This document shows, in pieces, positions 26,535 through 34,523 of a stretch of 38,347 bases of DNA (positions are counted from its first letter, which is position 1; the number at the start of each line of letters is the position of its first letter). Position numbers and translations under genes: made by a program. The notes under the pieces are model-generated. The model made no database searches, was not told the origin of the DNA, and saw nothing but the letters and a program-made list of their open reading frames with translations. This stretch comes from Gammaproteobacteria bacterium (lineage in GTDB: Bacteria > Pseudomonadota > Gammaproteobacteria > DRLM01). The DNA lies in contig CAKKSB010000078.1 in the NCBI GenBank assembly GCA_919903055.1, forward strand, positions 1-38,347, given 5' to 3'.

Positions 26535-26554
26535 CTCTCCCGCTTGCGGGAGAG
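26535..26554. repeat. Dispersed palindromic repeat after the antitoxin gene
   Basis: CTCTCCCGC-TT-GCGGGAGAG is a perfect 9-bp stem of the same family as the palindromes in the bioF insert. The 326-base gap 26505-26830 contains this, the repeat at 26630-26651 and a weaker relative near 26780-26791, but no gene. Confidence 0.9.
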
Positions 26555-26629
26555 CAAGGGCTGGGAGAGGCAAATGCTGGACAACCCTAAAGCCTTGCGC
26601 AGTCACCAGACTGAAAAGACGATAAAATA

Positions 26630-26651
26630 GTTTTCACACAGTCTCGTGCGC
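26630..26651 (+). repeat. Short repeat, copy 3, downstream of the toxin-antitoxin pair
   Basis: It starts GTTTTCACACAGTCTCG and differs from copy 2 (25736-25757) at two of 22 positions, in the same orientation. The toxin-antitoxin pair therefore lies between direct copies. Confidence 0.85.
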
Positions 26652-26779
26652 CGCGCGCCCGGATCGGTGTAAGGTGAAGAATCAAGTGAAACGTATCCTG
26701 AGCTTCATGATTTTCATGGCGCGGTCATGGCTATTTCGTGCGCATGGCGCAGGCTGCGCGGCTGTGTCACCACTCTCTT

Positions 26780-26791
26780 CCTCGTTCGAGG
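26780..26791. repeat. Degenerate member of the palindromic repeat family
   Basis: CCTCG-TT-CGAGG with flanking CTCTTC and AGGGGG resembles the CTCTCCCG/CGGGAGAG units, but it is shorter and imperfect. It lies between copy 3 of the short repeat and the pilR stop. Confidence 0.4.
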
Positions 26792-26830
26792 AGGGGGATT
26801 TCTGTGCCTGCTGCTTTTATGCGAGTTTGC

Positions 26831-28168
26831 TTAATCCAGCCCCAGTTTTTTCAGTCGGTAGCGCAGGGCCCGAAAGGAAATGCCCAGCAGTTTGGCGGCG
26901 GCGGTTTTATTGTAACGCGTCTGTTCCAACGCTTTGACGATGGTGTCGCGCGCGATGGAATCCAGAAAAGGTTCGAGCTGCACCGGGCCGTCGCTGGCGG
27001 GCGGCAGCGCGGTGCCGGTAATGGGCAGACATAAATCCGCGGCTTGGATGGTATTGCCTTCACAGAGCGTGATAGCGCGTTCGAGGATGTTTTCCAGTTC
27101 CCGCACATTGCCGGGAAAGGGATAGTGCAATAAGTCGTCGATGGCCTCTTCGCTAAGCAGCGGCGTATCCTCGCCGCTTTGCGCGGCGATGCGTTGCAGG
27201 ATGTGCTCGGCGAGCAGGGGGATGTCTTCGCCGCGTTCACGCAGCGGCGGCACATGCAGTTCGATTACGTTGATGCGGTAGAACAGGTCTTGGCGGAATT
27301 GACCGGTCTCCACCAGCGCGGCCAGATCTTTATGGGTGGCGCTCAAGATGCGCACGTCGGTGGGCATTTCCTTTTGCGCGCCGATCGGCCGCACCGATTT
27401 TTCCTGGATGACCCGCAGCAGTTTCACTTGCATATGCAGCGGCAGGTCCGCCACTTCGTCGAGAAACAAAGTGCCGCCGTTCGCCGCTTGAAAGAGACCG
27501 TCCTTATCCGCCACGGCGCCGGTGAAACTGCCTTTTTTATGGCCGAAGAATTCGCTTTCCACCAATTCGCCGGGGATGGCGCCGCAGTTGACCGGAATGA
27601 ACGGTTTGTCGGCGCGCGGACCTTTGTCGTGGATCAGCCGCGCCACCAGTTCCTTGCCGACCCCCGACTCGCCGCTGATGTAAACCGGCGCCTGGCTGCG
27701 GGCCAGTTTGGCGATGGTGGTTTGAATCTTCTTCATCGCCGCGGAGTCGCCGAGCAGATTCAAGCTTGAGCTGCGTATCGGCTTGGCCTGGGTCTGCGAG
27801 AGTTTGAGCGCGGTGTTCACCAGATTGCGCAGCACCTGCAAGTCCACCGGTTTGGAAACGAAGTCGAAGGCGCCGGCCTTGAGCGCGCTGACCGCCGATT
27901 CCATATTGCCGTGGGCGGTGATGACGGCGACCAAGGTATCGGGATAATTTTTTTGGATGTGTTCGACCAGTTCGATGCCGTTGCCGTCGGGCAGGCGCAT
28001 GTCGGTGAGGCACAAATCGAAGGCCTGGCCGGCGAGCAGGGCGCGGGCGCCGGCTAAATCTTCGGCGGCGGCGCTGGCGATATTCATGCGGCCGAGGGTG
28101 ATCTCGATCAGCTCACGAATATCCGGTTCGTCGTCGACCACCAGGGCGATGGGTTGCTGTGTGCTCAC
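26831..28168 (-). CDS. pilR: Sigma-54-dependent response regulator of pilin expression
   Basis: PilR is the NtrC-type activator that, when phosphorylated by PilS, drives pilA from a sigma-54 promoter. The 445-residue protein has a receiver domain with Asp12/Asp13 and the phosphorylated Asp56 (LCLTDMRLPDG), a AAA+ domain with the Walker A GESGVGKE, the sigma-54 contact loop GSFTGA (family consensus GAFTGA) and a Walker B GGTLFLDE, and a C-terminal Fis-type helix-turn-helix (NKTAAAKLLGISFRALRYRL). The ATG overlaps the pilS stop by four bases. The A-to-S change in GAFTGA occurs in some natural activators. Confidence 0.96.
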   Translation of the reverse strand: MSTQQPIALVVDDEPDIRELIEITLGRMNIASAAAEDLAGARALLAGQAFDLCLTDMRLPDGNGIELVEHIQKNYPDTLVAVITAHGNMESAVSALKAGAFDFVSKPVDLQVLRNLVNTALKLSQTQAKPIRSSSLNLLGDSAAMKKIQTTIAKLARSQAPVYISGESGVGKELVARLIHDKGPRADKPFIPVNCGAIPGELVESEFFGHKKGSFTGAVADKDGLFQAANGGTLFLDEVADLPLHMQVKLLRVIQEKSVRPIGAQKEMPTDVRILSATHKDLAALVETGQFRQDLFYRINVIELHVPPLRERGEDIPLLAEHILQRIAAQSGEDTPLLSEEAIDDLLHYPFPGNVRELENILERAITLCEGNTIQAADLCLPITGTALPPASDGPVQLEPFLDSIARDTIVKALEQTRYNKTAAAKLLGISFRALRYRLKKLGLD

Positions 28169-29805
28169 GTCAACTGTTTCCTTCTAGGGTCGGCGAAGGT
28201 GATGCGGAAACAACTGCCTCCACCGGGTACCGCGATGTAATGAAGCCGGGCCTGGTTAGATTCGCACAGCTCGCGGGAGAGATACAGGCCGAGACCGGTG
28301 CCGGTATTCTCGGTGGTGAAGAACGGTTCGAACAAATGCGTTTCCGCTTCGGGCGGCACGCCGTGGCCGAAGTCGATGATGTCCAGATAGGGATGGAGTG
28401 AGTCCGCATTGGTGCCGCCGCGCAATTCCAGGCGGGGGACGCCGAGGCGGGCCAGGCTGTAACGCAGGCCGTTGTGGCAGAGGTTCCAGACTATCTGATG
28501 GAGCTGGGAGGGATCCATGCGCACGTGAGTGTCGGCCGGGGTAACCTCGGTATGGATGTGGTCGGCGCTGATATTGTGGGTGCGGCGGAGATCCATGACG
28601 AATTCTTCCAGCCACGGTTTCAGCGCCAGTTCTTCGGGACGGGCGCGCTGGCGCCGGCTGAGTTGCAAGACATTCTCCACGATGGCGTTCATGCGTTGGG
28701 AATGGTTACGGATGATTTCGGTGAGGCGGAGATCGCTGGTGCCGAGCTGGGGTGATTCCGCCAGCAATTGGCCGGCGTGGCTGATGGCGCCCAGCGGATT
28801 GCGAATTTCGTGAGCGATGCTGGCGGTGAGCCGGCCGAGCGACGCGAGCTTCAATTGCTGTGCCTGCTGGGCCAGGGCGGTGGTGTCCTCGAGAAAGATC
28901 AACGTGCCGGATTGCGAAGCCTGTCCCAATTTGGCGAAGCGCGGCAAGAGATCAGGGCTGGCGGAGTTGGGCCGGAAAAGCTGAGTTTCACGGTCGGGGT
29001 TTTCCTGCCATAGGTTGAGATGCCTGGCCAGCTCGGGGGCGAGGTGGGTCAGGTTTTGCTGAATGGGATCGGCCGGAGTGCCGAGCAGATGCCAGGCGGA
29101 TTCGTTGATCAAATGGATGCGCTGTTGGGCATCGACGACGATGACGCCGGTTTGCATGCGTTGTATCACGTATTCGGTGAGCTGCTGCATATTGGCGAGA
29201 TCGACGCCGCGTTGCGCGGCCAGCGCTTCGCTCTCGCGCGCGCGCTTCGCCAGCAGCCAGGCCAGGATGGCGGTGAGGAAAAAGGTGCCGCCCAGCAGGC
29301 CGGCGTGAGTGAAGCTCGGCCCCGGCGGAGCGCCGCTGATCAACATATAGGCTTCTTCGCCGAGTACCGCGAGGGTGCTGATGGCCGCGTAGAGGATGGC
29401 CATCCTCCCGCTCATGAGCATGCCGCCCCCGGCCAGGGTGATGATCAGCAGGGTGCCGAGGCCGCTGCGTATGCCGCCGCTGGCGTAAGTGAGGGCCAGG
29501 ATGCAGACGATGTCGGCGAAAATCTGGGCGTGGAGCTGCCAACGAAAGCCCGGTTTGCGGGCGCGGATGCTGACTACGCACAGTAAGGCGAACAGCGCAT
29601 AGCTAAGGCCGGCCATCATGAATAAATGAGGATCGCGTTCCCCCAAGGGCCGCCATTCGATGTCGGCCAGCGCTACGATAGTCAGCAGAATCGCCAAGGC
29701 CAGGCGATAGCCGTTGAGCAGTCCCAGCGGCTTCCAGGTCTGCCGGTAAACGGCCTCCGCGTTGGCGCTGAGCGGTCGGAAGGGCGTGTGTGAGTTATTG
29801 CTCAT
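28165..29805 (-). CDS. pilS: Sensor histidine kinase of pilin expression
   Basis: PilS senses the level of pilin in the inner membrane and controls PilR. The 546-residue protein has six hydrophobic helices in the first 190 residues (starting near YRLALAILLTIVALADI), a PAS-like domain (about 205-315, with TGVIVVDAQQRIHLINESA), a dimerisation domain with the phospho-accepting His332 in ASIAHEIRNPLGAISHA, and a C-terminal ATPase domain with the N-box WNLCHNGLRYS, DFGHGVP and TGLGLYLSRELC. It is the first gene of the pilS-pilR pair. Confidence 0.95.
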   Translation of the reverse strand: MSNNSHTPFRPLSANAEAVYRQTWKPLGLLNGYRLALAILLTIVALADIEWRPLGERDPHLFMMAGLSYALFALLCVVSIRARKPGFRWQLHAQIFADIVCILALTYASGGIRSGLGTLLIITLAGGGMLMSGRMAILYAAISTLAVLGEEAYMLISGAPPGPSFTHAGLLGGTFFLTAILAWLLAKRARESEALAAQRGVDLANMQQLTEYVIQRMQTGVIVVDAQQRIHLINESAWHLLGTPADPIQQNLTHLAPELARHLNLWQENPDRETQLFRPNSASPDLLPRFAKLGQASQSGTLIFLEDTTALAQQAQQLKLASLGRLTASIAHEIRNPLGAISHAGQLLAESPQLGTSDLRLTEIIRNHSQRMNAIVENVLQLSRRQRARPEELALKPWLEEFVMDLRRTHNISADHIHTEVTPADTHVRMDPSQLHQIVWNLCHNGLRYSLARLGVPRLELRGGTNADSLHPYLDIIDFGHGVPPEAETHLFEPFFTTENTGTGLGLYLSRELCESNQARLHYIAVPGGGSCFRITFADPRRKQLT

Positions 29806-29920
29806 CCGGGTGTGCCGTGCGTCCTTTGCTGGCGGGTCCTTACGGGGGTCGATAGGTGAACTTTACATCGGCGGCGAACCGTCCGCACTGAAGGATAGGT
29901 TTTCAGCGGACGGGTCTCGC

Positions 29921-30151
29921 TTAAGGACGGTGTTGGTCCAAGTGCTGTTGGCTGCAGAAGTGGAGGCCATCGCGGTGCAAGGCCTCGCCTTGCGGAATAT
30001 GCAGACCACAGTGGGCGCAGCGCACCATGTTGGCGTTGTTTTGCGGTTTGGCTTGGGGACCGGTCCCCGCCCTCGGCGCCAGCCAGCGTTTGACGGCGAT
30101 GACTAGCAGCCATACCGCGAAAGCGATGAGGAGCAGGCGTAGCAGCGTCAT
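29921..30151 (-). CDS. PP0621-like small membrane-anchored zinc-ribbon protein
   Basis: The 76-residue product begins with one membrane helix (MTLLRLLLIAFAVWLLVIAV, about 1-20), a basic, proline-rich linker and a CxxC zinc-ribbon-like part: MVRCAHCGLHIPQGEAL followed by HFCSQQHLDQH. CAHC with the later HFC/H supplies four likely ligands. This fits the PP0621 family, often next to pilS in gammaproteobacteria. Its function is unknown. It lies 115 bases upstream of pilS, in the same direction, and may be co-transcribed. Confidence 0.8.
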   Translation of the reverse strand: MTLLRLLLIAFAVWLLVIAVKRWLAPRAGTGPQAKPQNNANMVRCAHCGLHIPQGEALHRDGLHFCSQQHLDQHRP

Positions 30152-30434
30152 AAGTGAAAATCGCGATCGGGGCGGGAGGATTTGAAACCCTTGCCCTTGG
30201 TTGCCGAAGTCACGATCACCTTCGCGCTGTTACCGAAATTTAGAAAGCGACGCATTTTATATTCATGACTCGCTGGTATTAGGTTGCATTTGCAGCGGTG
30301 ACGCAGGGGTATTTAACCGTCATTCCCGCCACGTCTATGCCGCTGGGTGGTTAGGTATAAACCTATTTATTTTATATATTGTCTCTGACTATTATCGAAT
30401 AGGGCAAGCGGTCATCCGGCACCCCTACCCCCTG

Positions 30435-30458
30435 CCTTCTCCTCCTTGTGGGAGGGGG
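30435..30458. repeat. Degenerate palindromic repeat in the pre-EPS gap
   Basis: CCTTCTCCTCC-TTGT-GGGAGGGGG, preceded by CACCCCTACCCCC, is an imperfect relative of the CTCTCCCG/CGGGAGAG family. The gap 30152-31197 contains this, the multi-hairpin repeat copy 2 and a hairpin by the first EPS gene; no gene is seen. Confidence 0.5.
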
Positions 30459-30498
30459 AATGATATCTCATGTCCGACTTGGGATATTTAAAAAAGAA

Positions 30499-30641
30499 GC
30501 GCTGAATAATCCTATCCTGGAATTTTCACGGCAGGGCAGCAAAAAAGTGATTTTCGCTGCCCTTCATTTTCAATGATTAACACCATTGAAAATGGCGGTG
30601 CATCCTGTGCCGCGCAGGAACCTCTGATAAATCAGAGGTTC
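30499..30641. repeat. Multi-hairpin dispersed repeat, copy 2
   Basis: It is the second copy of the repeat at 16161-16305, in the same orientation. The stem GGGCAGC/GCTGCCC here corresponds to GGAAAGC/GCTTTCC there: two base pairs have changed on both sides. CATTTTCAATG/CATTGAAAATG and AACCTCTG/CAGAGGTT are perfect stems here, and GCGGTGCA/TGTGCCGC pairs through two wobbles. The first stem carries a 2x2 mismatch in this copy. Confidence 0.9.
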
Positions 30642-31159
30642 TCTTACGTTGCAATTTTGGGATAGGTTCCAGGCCGCTTGCAATGCAACTCGCGGCCATC
30701 ACCCCTGCCCGCCGTGCGCTACGTTCTGGCCGTCGCGATCGGCGAATACTGTCGCTGTCTGACAACAAAATAGGTAGGACCAATCGTCGTGGCCGCTTGT
30801 TTAAAAATCAAAACCGGATTCAAGTCGATTAATTGTCCGTGGGAATTTCAATCGCCATCAATGATCTCGGCGCATTTATTTTAGCGGCTGAGTGGCGGCG
30901 GCTTTCCGTCCATAGAGGGTCATACCGTGCAACGTGCACCGATATGCCCTTTTTACATTCTGATTGTGCTTTTTACACCCTTAGATGGACTGCGCTTGCA
31001 CATTGTCAGTGCGCCGGTGCGCATGTCCGTCGAAATTATTTTCGTCACTTATAACGGACGATCGCCCGCCATAAATTTTTTTCTGGTGTTGTTTCAATGT
31101 AATGTAAACAGTAGGAGCTTAACAATTTTTTCGCAATACCTAGGGGCACGAAACTTGCT

Positions 31160-31195
31160 GAGCTAGGGAAACAGTTTTTACTGTTGGTCGAGCTC
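31160..31195 (+). promoter_or_regulatory. Hairpin directly before the first EPS gene
   Basis: AACAGT-TTTT-ACTGTT (31170-31185) forms a perfect 6-bp stem and an outer GAGCT/AGCTC pair encloses it. No clear ribosome site is seen between it and the ATG at 31198, so the fold may control translation of the export lipoprotein. No JUMPstart/ops element was found. Confidence 0.4.
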
Positions 31196-31197
31196 TA

Positions 31198-32292
31198 ATG
31201 AAAATATCTCTAATAATAGCAATAACAGCGGTGCACATGCTCGCGGGTTGTGCGCTGGCGCCGGGCATGCACATGCGGGAACAGGACGGTGCTACCACCG
31301 TTCCACTTCCCGTCGTAGAGGCGGACGAGCCCGCCGTGCAGACCATCCCCATCACCCAGATCGACGCGGCATGGGTGCGCGATCAAACTGCAAGTCGCAC
31401 CAACGAGGCCTTGGCGTTGGCGCGGCCTTATGAGCCGTACCGCGTAGGTCCGCGCGATGTATTGACCATCACGGTCTGGGACCATCCCGAACTCACCATT
31501 CCCGCCGGCGAATTCCGTTCGGCGGACATATCCGGCTACCGTGTGGGCGAAGATGGCATGCTGTTCTATCCCTATGTCGGTGTCATCACCGCCGCGGGAA
31601 AAACCGTGGAGGAATTGCGGCTGCTATTGACCGGCGGCCTCGCCCCTTTTATAGCCAAGCCGCAGCTCGACGTGCGGGTGGCGACGTTTCGCAGTCAGCG
31701 TACTTATGTTGTAGGCGAACTTATCAAGCCGGGCGTACAAGCGATCACCGACATTCCGCTGACCGTCGCCGAGGCGCTGGACCGGGCCGGCGGGCCGAGC
31801 ACGGCGGCCGATCTGAGCCGCGCAAGCCTGGCGCGCGACGGCAAAACCTATCGCATCGATCTCAACGCTCTCTATCAGGAAGGCGATACCAGCCAGAATG
31901 TGCTGCTGCAAGACGGTGATGTGCTCAACATTCCCGACCGCGCGCAAAACAAAATTCTGGTGATGGGTGAAGTACTCAAGCCCGATTCCCAGCTTATGGT
32001 CAAGAGCCGCAAGACGCTGGCCGAAGCGATCAGCGATGCCGGCGGTGTCAGCGCCTTCAGTTCGGATCCGCGCCGCATCTATGTCTTTCGCAGCCGTTTG
32101 GACCGGCCTTTGGTTTTCCGTCTCGACGGTAAAACACCGGACGCCATGCTGCTGGCCGAGCGCTTCGAATTGGAGCCGCGCGATGTCGTCTACGTCGACA
32201 CGGCCGGCATCTCGCGCTGGAACCGCGTACTCAGCCAGCTCTTGCCATCCTTCAGCGTAACCACGCGCCTGTTGCCGGGAGCGGTTCCATGA
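31198..32292 (+). CDS. Polysaccharide export lipoprotein (Wza-like, OPX family)
   Basis: OPX proteins form the outer-membrane exit channel for capsule or exopolysaccharide. The 364-residue product has a lipoprotein signal with the lipobox LAGC (Cys18), a long linker, the polysaccharide export domain (about 78-165, YRVGPRDVLTITVWDHPEL and VGEDGMLFYPYVG, with VRVATFRSQRTYVVGEL following) and SLBB domains (LTVAEALDRAGG; KTLAEAISDAGGV). It is the first gene of the operon and overlaps the co-polymerase gene by four bases. The C-terminal segment is hydrophobic enough for a membrane-spanning helix, as in Wza. Confidence 0.92.
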   Translation: MKISLIIAITAVHMLAGCALAPGMHMREQDGATTVPLPVVEADEPAVQTIPITQIDAAWVRDQTASRTNEALALARPYEPYRVGPRDVLTITVWDHPELTIPAGEFRSADISGYRVGEDGMLFYPYVGVITAAGKTVEELRLLLTGGLAPFIAKPQLDVRVATFRSQRTYVVGELIKPGVQAITDIPLTVAEALDRAGGPSTAADLSRASLARDGKTYRIDLNALYQEGDTSQNVLLQDGDVLNIPDRAQNKILVMGEVLKPDSQLMVKSRKTLAEAISDAGGVSAFSSDPRRIYVFRSRLDRPLVFRLDGKTPDAMLLAERFELEPRDVVYVDTAGISRWNRVLSQLLPSFSVTTRLLPGAVP

Positions 32293-34523
32293 GCACGCTC
32301 ATGCCGGTTATGGACACCAGGCCGGCGCCCGCGGCCGACGACGGCAAAGTCGATTTGGGCCTGTTCCTGGCCACCTTGAAACGCGCCAGAGTGTTGATCG
32401 GGGCCTGCGTCGTCGCGGCACTGATATTGGCCGTGGCTTATTTGTGGATCACGCCTCCCACGTTTCGCGCCGACGTGTTGTTGCAGGTAGAACGCAAGGC
32501 CAACGCCGTCGAGACGTTGCTCAATGAATCGACGCGCCCGCTGGAAGAAACGGAATCCATCAGCGCGGAGTTGGAGCTGATGCGTTCACGGCAAGTTCTG
32601 GGCGAGGTGATAGACCGGCTCAAGCTCGAAATCATCGCCGAACCCCATTATTTTCCCGTGATCGGCACGGCATTCAAATACCACGGCAGCCTTGATCCCG
32701 ACGGTACGCTATTCGCCACGCCGTGGCGGAAATTGGCGCGCTACGCCTGGGGTGGAGAAGTAATCGCGCTCTCGACGCTGGAAGTGCCGCCGATGTACGT
32801 GGACCAGCCCCTGCTGCTCACCGCCGGCAGATACGGCCAATATACGCTGCAAGGTCCGGAAGGCGAACTGCTGCTGACCGGAGACGTGGACGCTCGCGCC
32901 GCAGCGGGCGGATTCATTTCTCAAGTCGATGAGTTGATCGCGCGGCCGGGTACGCAATTCAAGGTCATGCGGTTGTCGCGGATGAGCGCGCTCACCGCTT
33001 TGCAGAAACGCTTGGACAGCAAGGAGCAAGGCAAACTCTCAGGCATCATCAACCTTTCCGTTTACCATGAAGATGCCGCACGGGCAGTTGAGATCGCCAA
33101 TGCCATGGCGCTCGCCTATCTGGAGCAAGACGTCTCCCGGCGGGCCCGCGAAGCTAAGCAAACCATGACCTTCATCGACAGTCAGCTCCCGCTGGTGCGT
33201 GAACGCCTGAAAACCGCTGAAGACAATTACAACCGCTATCGTTTGGCGCGCGGCTCGGCGGATCTGGATCTCGAAATCAAAGGCCGTCTCGAACGCCAGC
33301 TCGAAGTGGAAAATCAACTGGTCGACATACAGCGGCAGCGCGCGGTTTTGCGCGAGAGCTTCGCACCGCTGCACCCCAAGATATTGGCGCTGGACGGTCA
33401 GGAAACCCGCCTTACGCAAGAGGTGGGCACGCTTGACCGCTGGATCAAGAATTTGCCTGAAACGCAGCGCAATCTCACCCGGCTGATGCGCGACGTGCAA
33501 ATCAATACCCAACTTTATCTTTCGCTGCTGAACAGTTCGCAGGAGCAAGGCATTGCCCAGGCCGGCAACATAGGCAACTCGCGCATCGTCGATCCCGCGC
33601 TGCTCCCCAGCGAGCCGGTCAAGCCCAGACCCGATTTGGTGATTGCCTTGAGCGTGGCCTTAGGATTATTCGTCGGCATGGCGGCGACCCTGTTGCGGCA
33701 TGTGTTGCGCCAACTCGTCAGCGATCCGCGCTGGATAGAACAGCATTTCGGCTTGCCGGTGTTCGCGGTCATTCCGCACAGCAAATCCGAGCAGCGTTTG
33801 CGCCGGTACCAGCGACGGCCGAGGTCGGTGCAGCGCTTGCTCGCGCACCGCAGTCCGCAAGACGCGGCGATCGAGAGTCTGCTGGTCCTGCCGCACACCA
33901 TGCAGCTCACCGCCGCGCGCACCGCGTCGCCCGAGCAAGCCGGCTGGCCGCCCGAGCCAGGACGCGGACAAGTATTGTTGATTTGCGGGCCGCGTGCCGG
34001 TGTCGGCAAATCGTTCGTCAGCGCGAATCTGGCGGCGCTGCTGGCGCGCACCCACCGGGTGTTGCTGGTGGACGCCGATCTCAGACACGGCCGGCTGCAC
34101 GACTATTTCGGTTTGCCGCCGACGCCGGGCTTGACCGAGATGATCGCGCGGGGCGCGCACATTACTCCCCATCGCGTTACCGATAACTTGCATGTATTGC
34201 GCAGCGGTTTGCATGCGCGGCAGCCCGCGGCGTTGTTGCAGTCAGCGACTTTATCGCAACACACGGCGGCTTGGGCGGCGCAGTACGACTATGTCCTGTT
34301 TGATTCCGCGCCCCTGCTGGAAGTCGCCGATACCCTGGCGCTGGCTCCTCTCGCCGATGTCTGCCTGCTGGTGTTGAAGGCCCATGCTCACAGCCTGGTG
34401 GAAATCGATCTCAGTCTGAAACGTATGCTGCGCGCCGGCGGCAAGGTGCAAGGCGTGTTGTTCAATGACGTGAGTCCCGCCGATATGACGTATTACACCC
34501 GAGCCTACGGCTATGCTTCTTGA
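32289..34523 (+). CDS. Polysaccharide co-polymerase with BY-kinase domain (Wzc-like)
   Basis: Wzc-type proteins set polymer length and phosphorylate tyrosines in their own tail, coupling assembly to export. The 744-residue protein has a Wzz domain with membrane helices at about 36-53 and about 450-470, a coiled-coil periplasmic region (about 270-400), and a cytoplasmic kinase domain: Walker A GPRAGVGKS (about 566-574), Walker A' VLLVDADLRHG (about 590-600) and Walker B LFDSAPLLEVADT (about 670). The tyrosine tail is short (TYYTRAYGY near the end), with four tyrosines. It overlaps the polymerase gene by 11 bases. No Wzb-like phosphatase gene is seen in the window. Confidence 0.92.
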   Translation: MSTLMPVMDTRPAPAADDGKVDLGLFLATLKRARVLIGACVVAALILAVAYLWITPPTFRADVLLQVERKANAVETLLNESTRPLEETESISAELELMRSRQVLGEVIDRLKLEIIAEPHYFPVIGTAFKYHGSLDPDGTLFATPWRKLARYAWGGEVIALSTLEVPPMYVDQPLLLTAGRYGQYTLQGPEGELLLTGDVDARAAAGGFISQVDELIARPGTQFKVMRLSRMSALTALQKRLDSKEQGKLSGIINLSVYHEDAARAVEIANAMALAYLEQDVSRRAREAKQTMTFIDSQLPLVRERLKTAEDNYNRYRLARGSADLDLEIKGRLERQLEVENQLVDIQRQRAVLRESFAPLHPKILALDGQETRLTQEVGTLDRWIKNLPETQRNLTRLMRDVQINTQLYLSLLNSSQEQGIAQAGNIGNSRIVDPALLPSEPVKPRPDLVIALSVALGLFVGMAATLLRHVLRQLVSDPRWIEQHFGLPVFAVIPHSKSEQRLRRYQRRPRSVQRLLAHRSPQDAAIESLLVLPHTMQLTAARTASPEQAGWPPEPGRGQVLLICGPRAGVGKSFVSANLAALLARTHRVLLVDADLRHGRLHDYFGLPPTPGLTEMIARGAHITPHRVTDNLHVLRSGLHARQPAALLQSATLSQHTAAWAAQYDYVLFDSAPLLEVADTLALAPLADVCLLVLKAHAHSLVEIDLSLKRMLRAGGKVQGVLFNDVSPADMTYYTRAYGYAS

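Noticed and set aside
31086-31197. JUMPstart/ops element (RfaH) before the EPS operon
   Set aside because: GGCGGTAG and the extended motif do not occur; CAGTAGGAGC is only superficially similar.
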